From Trogon surrucura (taxonomy: Eukaryota > Chordata > Aves > Trogoniformes > Trogonidae): DNA of 64,000 nucleotides. The stretch lies in assembly GCA_020746105.1 (NCBI GenBank), contig CM036617.1, positions 36,113,898 to 36,177,897 on the forward strand, read 5' to 3'. The notes under the pieces are model-generated. The model saw nothing but the letters and a program-made list of their open reading frames with translations. It did no database searches and had not been told where the DNA came from. The translations under genes and the position numbers were made by a program. Of this stretch, positions 48,279-61,400 are shown piece by piece (the first letter of the stretch is position 1; every line of letters begins with the position of its first letter).

Positions 48279-49710
48279 AATGACACGTGACAGTAAAGAG
48301 AGGGATGGAGAGCAAATGCCTCCCGTTGCAAGAAGTTTGGAAAGGCTTCAGGTATTCATACTGAGTCGATGAGAAGCCAACTTTTCAGGAGCTTGGGGAC
48401 TAGATGAAATCTGGTTCCTAAATCATTTAGGTGCTCTTGATGACTTCACTCAGGATTTTTGCTTTAAGGTTTTCTATTACCGCATATTGCTGCATTTCAT
48501 GAATTCGGAGTTTTGCTCAGGATTAGATCAGACTGCTTTACAAGGCCACGGGAAGAATTTTCCCTTCAGATTTTTTTTTTATTTTTTCATCTGAATCTGC
48601 CATTCTTTGACCTCTGCAGGACTTTGACCTCCAGAGCTACAAAATATTCCTGTACTCACCACCTGTCTTTCATGTGCGGTGTTTGTTCATTCTCCATGTA
48701 TTCTTCGCTGGAGGGGTCTTTCTGAGGAGGCATGATATTGGCCCTGGGTGCCATGACCTGTGACTGGAGCTGGTGGTAGCGTGGAGAGGAGCAGAGCTGT
48801 TTCCCGTGGCTGAGGGACATTGGGAGCAGTGTGTTTGCCTGTTTTTAGGGGTAGCCAGTTAGCTCCCAAATTACACCCCATCCCTCCTGCACCAGTAAAT
48901 GTGCACCACAGCAGGAGGAGGTGATCTGGAAGCGACAGCAGTGTCTACAGCTACATTTATAGCACTGCATAAAATGCTCCATACTCTGCTTAGTTCACTT
49001 CTGCAGACGTATCCTATGATGATATGGCCCTTTTCCAATTTGGGAAGAATCACCTGTTTGCCTTTTCAAGTTGAACCATCTGGTGCATTCACTTACTTAA
49101 TTCGCTTTAAACAGAGGTGGACAATTTTACTTCCCATCCAGCATCTGTGGTTTTTGCATCTGGAAATACAGCCACCAGCACATATCTCACATGCGATTCT
49201 CAGGAAAAAGAATAAAAATTATCTGGTCCCAAAGTCTGAAGAATTCTGTTCTGAAAAGTTAAATAAATTGTTGTCTCTTTTTAAATGTCATAATAAATGT
49301 GTGGAAGGATCTTGCACAAAAGCTTGAGGCTTAGAGAATAGGCGCTAAAGAAATGCATCAAATTAGACCAAAAAAAGAGGCATAAAAATCTGTGTTATCC
49401 CCCTAAAACAAGAGCTGACGGCTCAAGTGACTTTTCTGTTTGCTGATGTACTAAACATCAGATTCGTGTTTCTGCCTAAAAGAATTTGCATCTCTGCAGT
49501 GAGCAGGTCTGCAGGCTTTGTTTTGCGGAAGAGGTGTGCGGTGGTGGGTGAGAAGTAGAAAATGATGCAATCGGGCATGGTTTGTAAATGAAGGGTCACA
49601 GATGGGTGAAACCTCACAGAAGTTAAAACTGACAAAGGAGCATTCGGAGATGCTCTCGTTGTATCCTGGACACTTACATCTGGAGATGGTTGAGTTTGCC
49701 TCAGCAGCAT

Positions 49711-49790
49711 TATGTATGTATATGTATGTGTTATATATTATAATGAATATGATAATTACAGGGGATAATTTATAATATATGTGTATTATA
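49711..49790 (+). repeat. AT-rich TATG/TATA microsatellite
   Basis: A run of TATGTATGTATATGTATGTG followed by imperfect TATATTATAA-type units. Confidence 0.7.
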
Positions 49791-52700
49791 TATGAGTGTC
49801 TCTTCAGTAGGCTAAAACAATGCCACGAGAGTCTAAAGAAATGTGAAATCTAATTACTGTAGCTGTGTAAGTGAAGTAATAAGGAGCTTGAGAGTGTGAT
49901 TGATAAGCAATTAGATACTAGACTAATGAGCAACCTGTCTACAGTCCATCAAAAAAGTAAGGGAGGCTCGTGCAAGACACCCATGGCATTGCAAAGAGGA
50001 AGATAGACCGTATCCAAATGCAGCTTTCCAAGATACAGAACACAACACATGATGCTCGCTCACGTCTGGAGACTCTGTACTCAGCTCAAGGACAAAGTCA
50101 TTGACCAGTCAAAAAACCTGTGGCAGACCCGCAGGAGGAAAGGACAGCAAGAAGTATGAAATATAAGGAAATTCAAGCATGTGCAGAAGAGCTGCAGCTT
50201 GGATGGAAGTGACTCCCCAGTATTTGGTTTGCTGTGCTATTTTACCCCAGATAAAACAGCTGGGATGAGAAATCGGAGTTGGGCTGCGTGGTGTGGGTGG
50301 CAATGGAAGTCTGGTCCTGGCAGAACTGGGCGAGGAAGGGGCATGCTGCCCACTGAGGCAGGGTGGATGAAAGGCACTCAGGGCTCTCTATGTCTATAGG
50401 GAGTCCTGTAATAACAATACTTGCCTTGTATAGAAGACTGTCTCCAGGAGGTTATTCTTCAGCAAGTATTAACTATTTAATCCGAAATTTTCCATGCTGA
50501 GTGTCCGCTTCAGGCTGTTGGTTCTTTCTAAGAGAAAGTTTCAGCTGAAGCTGTTCAGCTATATCCAGAAAAGAAGCTAGGGTAAATTTATCCTAGGGTT
50601 TTTTTAATGGTATTTTTGCCTGTGGGATAAATACTCAGGCTCTTCTCTTTTCTGGTTTGTTTGTTTGTTTTATTTATTTATTTTTATTTTTTTAATCATG
50701 GAGTTTTCATGGTTTCATTTTGAGGACTTGAAATTTTGCAAGAAGATGCCCTGCTAAAGCAAGCGAGTGACTTGTGCCATTTTTGTGAGCATTCAATGAA
50801 ACTGGGCTATACATTTGAAACAGTACAGCCTGCAGGTGTTAAGTATAGTACAGATTAAGCAGGTAAATCTCCTCCCAGGTTCTACCTGCAGTGAGTATAC
50901 TGTGATTTTAGCTGAGAATAGGTTTTAAGTACCTGCTGGGCAGATCTAGAGGTCTGAAAGCAGCCTGCATCTCTCTGTGGTCTCAGGCAGGTGGAGAGGG
51001 AAACTGCTGGTTTTGAATAAAGCAGAGATGAAGGTTTAGGGGGAGAAAAGTTGGAAGAGTCTGTACCAACCATAGCACCTTTTTTCCTGGTCTGCCACAA
51101 ACTTGGTTTTCTATTCCAGTTATTTGTGAGACAGAAACCGCTATTGCTCTTCTACCAGGAAACAGCTATCAAAACCCACTAGCAAAACATCCCTTACCCT
51201 CTTTGATTTCAAGAAAGGTTGTCATGATAGCCCAATGCTGGTCTTAGCTCTATGCTTCCTCATATGGGGCATGGTCTGTGCAATGGAACTAAGGCTTGCA
51301 AGCCTGAGGACAACTGCCAGAGAGCTGGTGGTGCAGTTATGCTTTTCAGTACCTGTACCTTAAAGTCTAGGGAGATACCTACAGAGCATCATGGAGTTTG
51401 CAATGTCAGGCCCTCCAGATTGAGGGGAAAGCAGGCCTTGAGTGTTTCAGCTTAGGTGTGCAAAATTAGTGGATATTAATCTACTAACCTGCATCTCATT
51501 GTGTCTCAGCTCGCCAGCTGTAATGTGGAGTTAATGATACACCCTCCTTCCATGAGTTCATTATGGAAATAAGGTGATTAACATCCGTGAATCACTCTAA
51601 TTTAAGAGTGGGGAAGGCCAAAGAAAAGTCTATGAGAAAATTATTGCTTCCATCCCGAGCAGAACTTGAGTGATGTGAGGAAACTGCGGCGTGGAACAAG
51701 GATCCAGAACATGCCATCGAAGGGAATGAGAGCTCTTGGCTCTGTGGAGCAGAGCAAGAGAATTGTGGAGAAATAACACTTCACTGTTCAAAGAAGGATT
51801 GTATCACAGCGTGACTGGGGCAGCAAAGACCACCTTAGGCCCCATATTTCCTAGTTTAAGTGCCTGACTTTGCACTCTTACTAACGTTCTTCCAGTGCAG
51901 TTCTCTTGGGTGCCATAGCCGTTGAAATATATAGGGCTGTGGAGGGAAAACCCTGTCCTATATGCCCTGTAATCACGCAAGTTGCCTGTGGCATGATGGG
52001 GGTTTAGATCAGTGATTGCTTATTAAGCAACAAACTTTGGCTGCCCAGGTGGTGACTTCTTTTTTTCACTGTTCTCCAGGTACGCTGTGACCTTCTTGGC
52101 TTTCCTTTTCCTCACAACCATTAACCTTCTCCACTCTTCCCTCAGTGAGGAAGGAAGCTCTGCATGGGGCTCCCTAGTTTGAGAAAGTTTGAGAATAAAT
52201 AGCACTGAAGCATTAGAGTGGGACTGCAGCTTTTTGAAGAGGAAAATAGGTTTCTAAGGTGGTCAAAAGCTGAAGATCCAGGTAAGCCCTGAGGCAAACC
52301 TATGAGAAACTCATTCTGGGCAGCCAAAAATGATGCTTAGGCACGGTTTGGTTAAGGTGTGCCTTGTGAGTTTGAAGGTCTAGGTTTTCTTGGGCAAAAC
52401 ATCTCCTTGTCTTGTGGTTGAAATAATACTCCGCAAAAGTCAGTAGGTTCAAGTCTGTGCTTAGGTGCCTTAGAAATGCTGCAATGGAAAAAATCAAAGC
52501 TACTGTTTTTGTTTTCCAAAAATCCTTCCGAAAATCTGAGTGAAGATGGGAATTTCCTCCAGAATTACTCTTTCAGAGAAGACGTGGGCAGGGAAAAGGT
52601 GCTGCTGGGTTTCATCTGGTGAGGGAAGCTGAAGGTCTGCTCCCATTGGGATGTCAGTGGTGTGGCAGGGATGGAGGAAATCAGGAGTCTCTGTATAGGG

Positions 52701-53867
52701 AGATCATAGCAGAGAGAGCTGGGAAAACTTAGGGTGAATGAGCAAAGGTGGGAGAGGGAGGACCAGGTGGGGAAACTGGGTGGTGGAGGGAGTTAGTGGA
52801 AGGATTTGAAAGGGAAGGAAAAGTAAATAGACCCTGAAGGGAAGAAAGGGGGCTGTGAGATGACAAGTCTAGGGTGCAGGGTTGGGGAGTGTTACCGAGT
52901 TTGAGGAAGCTGGGGGACCTGAGGGCTTCAGGAAAAGGTGATGGGAGAGATGTGGTAGGAATGTTGGTGTCCCAGAGGGTTTGGGGCCAGCAGCTGGAGA
53001 GGGGGTAGCTGGGAGCTGTGGTCTGAGAGTAGCTGGGGAATCTGGGCTCTGAGGTGGTTTAAGAGGTTGGGTGTGGGCACTCTGTGAGAAGATGAAGAAT
53101 CTGGAGAGGGAAGGGTTGAGAGAAAAGGCCTTTGCTTTTAGGGGACAGCGAAGGCATGTGTAGGGCTGAATTTCTGGAAGAGGAGGGATTTTGGAATGGC
53201 TACTAATAGGCATTGCAGTGTCCTGGGGTGCTGGCAAGAGCATGAGCTGGGGACCACTCCCAGAGGGCTATCACATGCCTTCTTGCTGTCATAAATATAG
53301 TAATCCTAAGCATGCTGGGAGCTTCATCCATGCGTGCATCATGTTTACTGTATCACTTGCACAAATCAATTACCATTAAGTGGGGAACAGACCCTGCTGG
53401 ATGTTTCCACACCTTGAGCGAGTCACCAGGCAATCCTACTAATATAACAAATTCTCAGCTTCTCGCTCTGCCCCCCTTTCTGTGGCTTATCCCACTTTCT
53501 TTCCACTTCTGGTCGAGACAGCGCGCTCCTGTCTTCCCAGTCACTCCATGGTGTGTCTAGGTTGCTCTCAGAGAATAACCCCAGAAAAAAGTACACATAC
53601 ATTTGTGTACACCACAAAATGTGTTGTTTAGGGGCATAGTGTCAGGACATGGGGAATGGTTGTAGAATGGATCTCAAAAGCATGTAGAGCTGCAGATAGG
53701 CAAGCTCAAATCGTGCATAGTAACTTGGCTGCCATCCTCTGTTGAAGCACAGTGTCCGACCTAATGACGTTGCTAATGTAAGCTGTCCTCCCAGCCTGTC
53801 CATTTCAATTTACAGTATTTCACCTGAAATCCCTCTTTAATCATAAGCAGATAGGAAATTAGTTATT

Positions 53868-53965
53868 ACAGAGTGCCATAGGTGTACATGGTGCTTTACG
53901 AACATATGAGGAGACAGATTGCTGCCCTGAAGAACTCACAATTGGATTTAGACAAATACAATAAG
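53868..53965 (+). repeat. Possible ancient interspersed repeat
   Basis: The series GTGCTTTACGAACATATGAG, GACAGATTGCTGCCCTGAAG and AACTCACAATTGGATTTAGA resembles old amniote repeats of the type 'gtgctttacaaa...ctgccc.aagagcttacaatct'. The exact family is uncertain. Confidence 0.4.
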
Positions 53966-54059
53966 AAAGAAAAAAACTACAGGGACAGGAACTTTGAGCA
54001 GACAAATAAATGCCTGTATACAATTGCATCAGTCGCAGCCCATGGAAATATTCTCTTTT

Positions 54060-54420
54060 TTTGATTCAAGCGTTCAGCTGTGTCACATCTACTGCTAAAG
54101 CTGACAGACTGTTAGTTCCTTAGGTAGAAAATGCTTATATTTTAATGCTTGTTATGTCATGAATTATTAAAGCAATTTAAATGTAAAAATCAACTGAAAG
54201 GACAAACTTATGTTTAAGGATGACCTGCAGCATCTAAAGTGGAGACACTGACCAAACTAATAGAAGCAAGGTCAGATTTTGTTTAGTTCAGATAATTTAT
54301 GCCCAAGTTGTAATGCTGATGTAATTTATGTTGCATTTAATGCTTTGTTTTCTATGAAATTTGACTGTGCAACAGCATGATATGAGTAATATTTTAAGAC
54401 AGGATTTTTATAGATGATGC
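54060..54420. other. Candidate conserved non-coding block
   Basis: AT-rich unique sequence with several homeodomain-type cores (GAATTATTAAAG, GATGTAATTTATG) and no repeat signature, about 14 kb upstream of PCDH8. It is chosen by composition; conservation cannot be tested here. Confidence 0.28.
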
Positions 54421-54669
54421 TTGTAGCTAATATATTGGTCTTTCTTGCAAAAGGAAGGAGGAAAAAGGACGGAATAGAAAAACACAAGGTGATAGCCATG
54501 TAGGATTACGTCTTTTATATCAGGGATAACATTTTACTCTCTTTTTTTGGTGTGTGCGTGTTTTTCCTAAAAAAAACCCCAAACACAAAACAAATATGTT
54601 TTGTAAATTATTGATTGTCTAATGTAGCCTTAATGTCCAGATCAGTCCTGAGGTAGCCCTCCTGTCCTC

Positions 54670-54715
54670 TGCTCCTTGCCTTTTTTTTTTTTTCTCCTTT
54701 TTTTTTTTTTTTTTA
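54670..54715 (+). repeat. T-rich run
   Basis: Two poly-T runs separated by CTCC. It separates the two candidate regulatory blocks on either side. Confidence 0.85.
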
Positions 54716-54719
54716 TCCA

Positions 54720-55400
54720 TCAGCGAAGAAGTCCACCCCTTGTGCTACAAATCAGCTGGAAAAGATCCTGCTCGTGTGCTGTGAAGAAGTGCTGCCGAAG
54801 TACACCCTGTACGGCGAAAGGAATGGTCCTTAAAGGCAGCACATAAATTTATAAAGTATGACAGCAGAAATAAGACACGTCGGCTATCTTTTACGGGCAG
54901 TCATTAAAAAAGAAAAGAAAAAAAAAAGCCCTTATTTATCAAGTCTCAGACAACGGTCACATAATGCGTTCCTCGGATTCAAGGTGAATCAAAGGAAAAT
55001 CGTGTCCAGGAGGACAGAGATGCTCAGCCAGTACCGCTCCGGCATGGCCACATGACATACCCAGCGGCAGGCACAGGGCTGTGAGTACAGCTGCCCACAG
55101 ACTCTGCCAAGGAGCCAGATGATGCTGGAAGAATATCTTTCACAGCTCTGGATCTGGCTATTCTTGGCTCATTCTCCGGCTGTGGGAGCTGGAGCTCATT
55201 GCTGGGCAGATAAACAGAGAGACTAATAAAGAAGACGAGGAGCTGTTGATCGTTTGAGCAAATTGGAGACGAGCTGTTTAAGCAGAGGAGCGTGGCGATC
55301 CCTATGAAAAAAATCACCTGGTGTTTGACACTCGATCCAGGATGAAAGCGCGTGTATAACTCCTGAAATAAAATTCTCCTCTCCCCGCAAGCAGTGCCTC
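54720..55400. other. Candidate conserved non-coding block
   Basis: Unique sequence with mixed composition, a few CpG sites and motifs such as CACCTG (E-box, about 55315-55320), CAGATAA and GACTAATAAAG, and no repeat signature. No frame has splice sites that would make an exon. Regulatory function is inferred. Confidence 0.28.
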
Positions 55401-58400
55401 TCCCCAAATGATTAAATCCTGTGCATAATTACAAAAGTGTAAAAAACTCTACCTCTTTCACTGATTTTTTTTTTCTTCTAATTCCCATAATTGGCAAGCG
55501 AGTGCACATGGGGGAAAAAAGGGGAGAAAGCTTTGATTTCTTTTTTTTCAAGCTGAAAACGTGCAAGCCCTGTGTGGGTTAGGTCCTTTAGATATTTAAA
55601 AAGATTGAAACAACTTCAAAGGAGACGTTCTGTTCTATCAGGTTCAGTATATTTTAATATTAGTGAGTCTTTTTTTTTTTTTTTTTAAGAAAAGAAATCC
55701 GTTCTCTTGAGGAAATAAAACATTCTGAAAGATTTTATCCAGAATGGTTTTTCATTGTTTTTAAAGAGATAACACAGGATTTCAAGCTTACTGAAGCTGG
55801 TAAATGTCCTAATTTCTGCTTATCAGTGCTGGCTTCTCGGTGTTATCAGTTTGATAGTTGCTGGTTATGTAAATCTAAATCTTTCTATCAACAGATTGCT
55901 GGTTTTTGGAAACAAGAAGGGAGAAGCATTTGGCAATAATGTTTTTATTTATCTGTTATGAATGCCAGCGCATTGTGGATGAAGAAGGTGTGGAGTGCCA
56001 GCCGTTCAGTTCAGAAACACAAGGGACTTCTCCTAAAGAGGATTTGCTGAATTCCCTGCCTGTGGCCCAGAGTATGATGAATTACCAGAAGACAGAGCTA
56101 TTCTCTCGCCAATGCAGGTGTCTATTTGAGCTACCTCTCCTGCCCTGCCTGGTGGACTAACGGCATTTCTCATGAGAAGAGTACTTTAAATACAAATTAG
56201 AAATGCATGCTGGGCAAAAGGGAAGGAGATGAAGAGAAGGGGATGAAAAATCTTTGGAGAAGGGCCACTGTAACAGCTTGAAGCAGTGGCGTGGAGAGTA
56301 AGAAGTTGTGAGATGCACATGGGGATGGGGCAGCCAAGGTGCTGCAGTGGTTCAGGGCAAGGGAATGCAATGTATGGGCCCTACGTCCCCACAACTTGTG
56401 GTCCTCATGGGACTGCCCCTCCAAGTCCACTGGCAAGAGCTAGTGCAGGTGGCAAAGGTCTCCTCCAAACCCTGAGGCACATGGTACCAATGGGGATGTG
56501 GGACTTGGCAAAGTATCCCAGGTGGTGTCTGCTGTGGTGGATTTGAGCTTTGCTGCAGATCATTTGGTCGATTTTGGCAGGAGGGCAAAATGTGGAGGCC
56601 ATGTCTCCATCTCCTGTCGTCAGCTCTCACTTTGGCAGCAAAGCCCCTGTGTGGGGTTTGTAGCCAGCTGGTTTAACATCTGTGCAAGGAATCTGCAGGG
56701 AAGTGTCTGCCTCTACTATCTTTTCTCTCTTTTCATTGTAATCCCGATAACGAAAGCAGTAAGTGGCTGATCTGCCCCTTATGAACCCCAAGGAGATCCA
56801 GCCGCCAGCTTCTGAATATTGTAGTTATTTTAGATTAACCTCCTGGCCCATGTGTCTTTTGGGGTCTCCAGACCAGAAATGAAGCAGCAAGACTCTGTAA
56901 TGCTTGAGCAGGGTAGTTTTTTTTCTCTTCACCTGGTTCAGACTCCACATACTCTAGCTGGGATGCTTTAGTCTACGAGAAAACCCAGAGAAAGGCTCCT
57001 TGCCAGGTCCTCTCAGCTTGTGGAGTTGGGGACCAGGAGCATGGGGCAGAGGGTTGCTCCACAGGGTTTCCTCTGCCCCATCCGTCATGGCTGGAAAGAT
57101 GGGAAGGAGGTGCCGTGAAGGTGTTCGTGAGTGCAGTTGTCCAGGGGATGTGGGATGGTGGAAGGAGTGACAGCTCTCCCACTGGGTGTCCTCCCTCGGA
57201 CCGTGGGAGGGCACACTGGCTCAGGGCATTCGCCTACTGGGATCAACACAGCCAGAGGATACAGCATCCTGTCTTGTTAGATCCCGTCATAACTAAGAGT
57301 GGTTAAACACGTTTTCATGTATAACGTAGTACGTCTGTCCTCAGTTATCCAGACTCCTGTAGCTGAAATAAGGTCATGTCCTTGATGTTTGTTAAACACT
57401 CTAAAAACTCCCTCCGTATTTGACGCCCCATTGTCCTTCAGGTCATTGGCAGGGGGATTTTATTTTTTTACCACTGGGGTGATTTTAGGCTAGAGTGGTC
57501 CCAAATGAAGTCTTGACGTGACAAAGTAAAGAAGGAGAAAAATATCAGTGTCCTAGCTTCTGCAGTGCTCCTGTGCATCTTATGATTTCTGCATGAAAAA
57601 TCTTAATGGTGCACAGCAATGAGCAGAGTACATATGCTTGATAAAACAGATGCTAGACGTGCTTCCTTTTGTTAATTCAGCTTGGCATTTGCTTTCTTCT
57701 TGCTCTGGGTGTCCAGTCTGTAATTCCCCTGCTAAAGAACTTGCTGGGGATGCTACAGCTTGGCCCAGAACTGTGACTAAGGATTTCAGCTTCTCTCACA
57801 AACAGCCAAAAAGAAAGGCTCCCGTTTTGGGGTAGACTATCTCTAAGTCACTGCAGATAGCCTCAAGTCGTAGTTTCCCTTTAAAGGGATTTGAATGGCT
57901 TCATTCACACACTGGATCAATGCAGCAACTGGAAGTTAACATTTCACGCGGCAAAACTGCCTCTTTTGGATGCTTACTTCTTAGCAGATACATTCAAGTA
58001 ACACCAAATTTACCTCGTTCTTTCCTGGATACCATGTTATCCCATAGGAAGGTGCATTGGCAATTCTGGTGATGCAGACACTGAGTTAGCTGCACAAAAA
58101 TTTATGGCTCGTTCTGTTCTGAAAGTGGTCTGATATATAAAATATGTAAAATGATTTAAAAAGTCAGATAAATAACAGAGTGTGTGCTCTCATTATTCAT
58201 CCTCATGTTTAATTTAACAACATCCTTCATTTTGGTGATGAATGTGACACTGCTACAGAATTTCCAGTCCGAGGCACTGCAGTGCACCAAAATCAGAGGT
58301 TTGAGATCTGAAAGAAGTTCTCAAATTCATGTGCTTTGCTGCCCATCTTTCACTTGCCCATCCTGGGGTCTCAGACATGGCTATGGGTTTGGCTTCTCAG

Positions 58401-61400
58401 AGAGATGTCCATGGCGTGGAGGGCTGACCAGACCTCTGAGCTAGGAATTTGGTGTCCAAAATCCTCCCAGCCTTCAGCCCTGAGGTGCCCACCTCCTGGT
58501 GGAGCATCTCTCACCTCACAGTAGGGCCTTTTCAAATGTTAAGTTAAATTTTTCTTAAAGGATGAAACAAGGCTCATTCTTTGCTTCAAGAGACATCTGG
58601 AACACAATGAAGAGTCTGCCTTTTGCATGGTGGCCTCCTGGTTAGAACAATTATTGAAGCAGTTAAGAACCCAGGTTTGTTCTCTGCTCTGCTATAGAGG
58701 GTTTGAATATGCAGGTCACAAAAGACACAGCTACCAGGTGATGGGCTTACAGGGTGGGAACAGACACTGTGCAGGATAAAAATACGTTACACATGACTCC
58801 AGGGAGAAGGGATGGAAGAAGGAATGTAAGAGGCAAGATAATTGTGTGAAACTCTGTAAAAGCCTCTTCAGGCTGTTATTTAGAAGAAGGGTACCTTCAG
58901 CATCTTGTTTTCCAGATCATTTTAAAAAGTAAGAGGCCTCAGGGTCCATTTTGTGAAGACTTGAACTGCATCAGTGTTAGGTGTGCTCTGAGAATATCTC
59001 TTGGAGAGGGCTATGCAGGCAACCTAGTTTTTCATATATTTTGTTTCTGCATCCTGACAGGCTATCAAGCTGAGCTCTGTACCTAGAGCTGATCTAGGCT
59101 TGCCAGGAAGCAGAACTCAATTTTTAGAACGTTTTCTAATGTTTTCAACTGGAAGGAGAATGCCTACCAGTTCTAGGTATTCCCAGGGCTAAGTAGCTTT
59201 TGAATAAGGTGTGTGCGTGGAGCACTTTGATTTCACTGATACTCAAAACCCTCAGAAAATTACCACTACATTGATGGACTTCTCTCGTCTTTGCATAAAT
59301 ACTGCCAGTACAACCAGAGAGACTCATTAAACACAATTCTCTTGCAGCATAAAGTGAGCTATAACACCAGGTTTCAAAAGATTTAGCTGTCTACAGCAGA
59401 TTCTGTCAATCCCCATTCCTGGTATCTCCCTTTAAAAAGTGCAGCTGAGGATAAGCAAGCTTGAAGTATAGACAAAAACAACCCAAGAGAATAAAATTGC
59501 GGACAGTTGATGCCAGCACCTTGAAATCTCCCATTGTCCATTGTCTCACCAAGCTGTGAGTATAAATGAATGAGGACTCGGAGAAACTAAACCAGCAGTG
59601 CTCATAGTGGGAAGTGAGCTGCCCCAGCAACCAGATAGCATCTTGATGATCAGTCCAGCTTTACAAGCCTCTTGCCTGTATCTAACTATTTTTTTCAGCC
59701 TGAGTAGCAGGGCTGGAAATAGTTGTTTTCTGATGTGGCTGTATTTAGTTAAGATTTTCTGTTCACACAACTATGGACCATATGCTTCTCTGACCATCAC
59801 TGCACCATCACCGTGAGCATCCCCTGTGTTACCAGGCAGCCTGTGTAGCATCACGTGAGAGATAGTCAGCTCAGAGTAGCTCCTGGAGCATTAACTGGTT
59901 TGTGATGGTTTTGTCTTGCTAAAATATAAGGCTGATAAGCACAAGGTGAAGAAGATGCTATATTAGAACATCATTCCCAATTCTGATGGTTAGAATTTTA
60001 GGGTGACCCCTGTACCTCAAGATTGTATTTTTCAGTTACAGTGAGAGACTTTAGAAAATGAAAAGGTTTGGGTTTTTTCTTTGTTTTTTTTTTCTTTCCT
60101 TTTTTTCCGTCTTTTGGGCTATGAGAAGGTAATTTTTTGGTTGTTAGGAGAGAAGTCAACACCTGTTTTCAAATGATTTGCTAAGGATTTATTGTGCCTC
60201 TTGGCCATTGCCAGTAAAATGGAAAGAAGGATTTGCAGAGGAATAGAAGAAGATCTTTAATAGTGGGTAATGGAGCTGGAAGTCCTGATAGCAGGCTGTT
60301 GAGATGCATTAACCCCATTTATTATAGAAAGATTCATCAGCAGAGAAGCTTAAACGGGCAAACCTGGGAAAATGTATTAAAATAAATCATTGAAAAGATA
60401 ACTTTTGACTTACTATGTCTACAGACTTAGTGTTTCATGGAACAGAACAAAAAAATGATTTTCCAAAAAAGCGTGCTCACAAAGCAGGGCTCTGCGTGCG
60501 CGTGTGTTATGATTCCAAATCTGGTGTGGGTTTTTTTTTCATTTTTCCTAGCCTTTGAATTAATAAGCTACAATGCTGAATTCTAAGTGCAATAATTAAG
60601 CAAATTAATGCTGCAGTGAAGTTATTAACGAGGCTAATATGCTAATATGCTTTTGATAAAGAACTCCCTTTTCCTCTCTTACCAAGAAACTGGAAAAACT
60701 CTCTTATTTCAAGCCAGACACCTTATCTGTAGTTCTTGGAGAGAGGGTTCTCAGTCATATGCTACTGAATGAATGTATAACACAGGGGTTAATACCTGCA
60801 TTTTAGACACATGCAAAACCTCGCAGAAATGTTGCGGTGACAATGCAGTTATTAGCCTGGTTTCTTGCAGCATCGGTAACGAGGAAAGGAAGATGTTCTG
60901 TGACCTGTGCTTCCATTACGGGAGAGGACTGTAAAAAGACTGATATATTTATGATGATATTTTAAATATTCAATTCTATAAAGCAGTGAAAACAATTATT
61001 ACCATGACATAATAAAAATACATTTCTCTATTCAGTGTGTCCAGTGCCATTATATTTTCAGATTGTAAAGAAATATTCTGCATTGAAACATGGTAGTAAT
61101 TATTTAGTGGTTTGGAAATATGCACGTTACAATAATAATAACTAATAATTACTTTCTCTAAACTTTGCCCAAGCATTTGGCATTGGACATGTAATCTGTA
61201 AAGCCATTTAAAACGTGCTGGAAAAATTACAATAAAATACTGTTCCTTAAAATGGTAAGAGTACCCACCTATGAAGGAAATCAGCCATGTGATAACTCAG
61301 AGATTCTTCATATGGCTCCTGCTCTCTCTGGCTCTGCCTAACAACTATTTCTTTTAATCCCTGACAATCTAATGGACATCGCACTTTCCTAAACTGTCTT

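Larger units (their letters stand above)
43066..54059. other. PCDH8 upstream intergenic DNA, proximal part
   Basis: No credible gene. One CR1 copy lies at 47872-48278 and an AT-rich microsatellite at 49711-49790. An old repeat-like stretch lies at 53868-53965. A moderately GC-rich patch at 47400-47620 has some CpG but no clear island. The rest is unique sequence without recognisable features. Confidence 0.6.

Noticed and set aside
52600-53240. G-rich/C-rich stretch with a Pro/Ser-rich 124-codon minus-strand frame
   Set aside because: Compositionally biased (GGGA/GGTGG-rich) sequence; no splice sites, start context or known domain.
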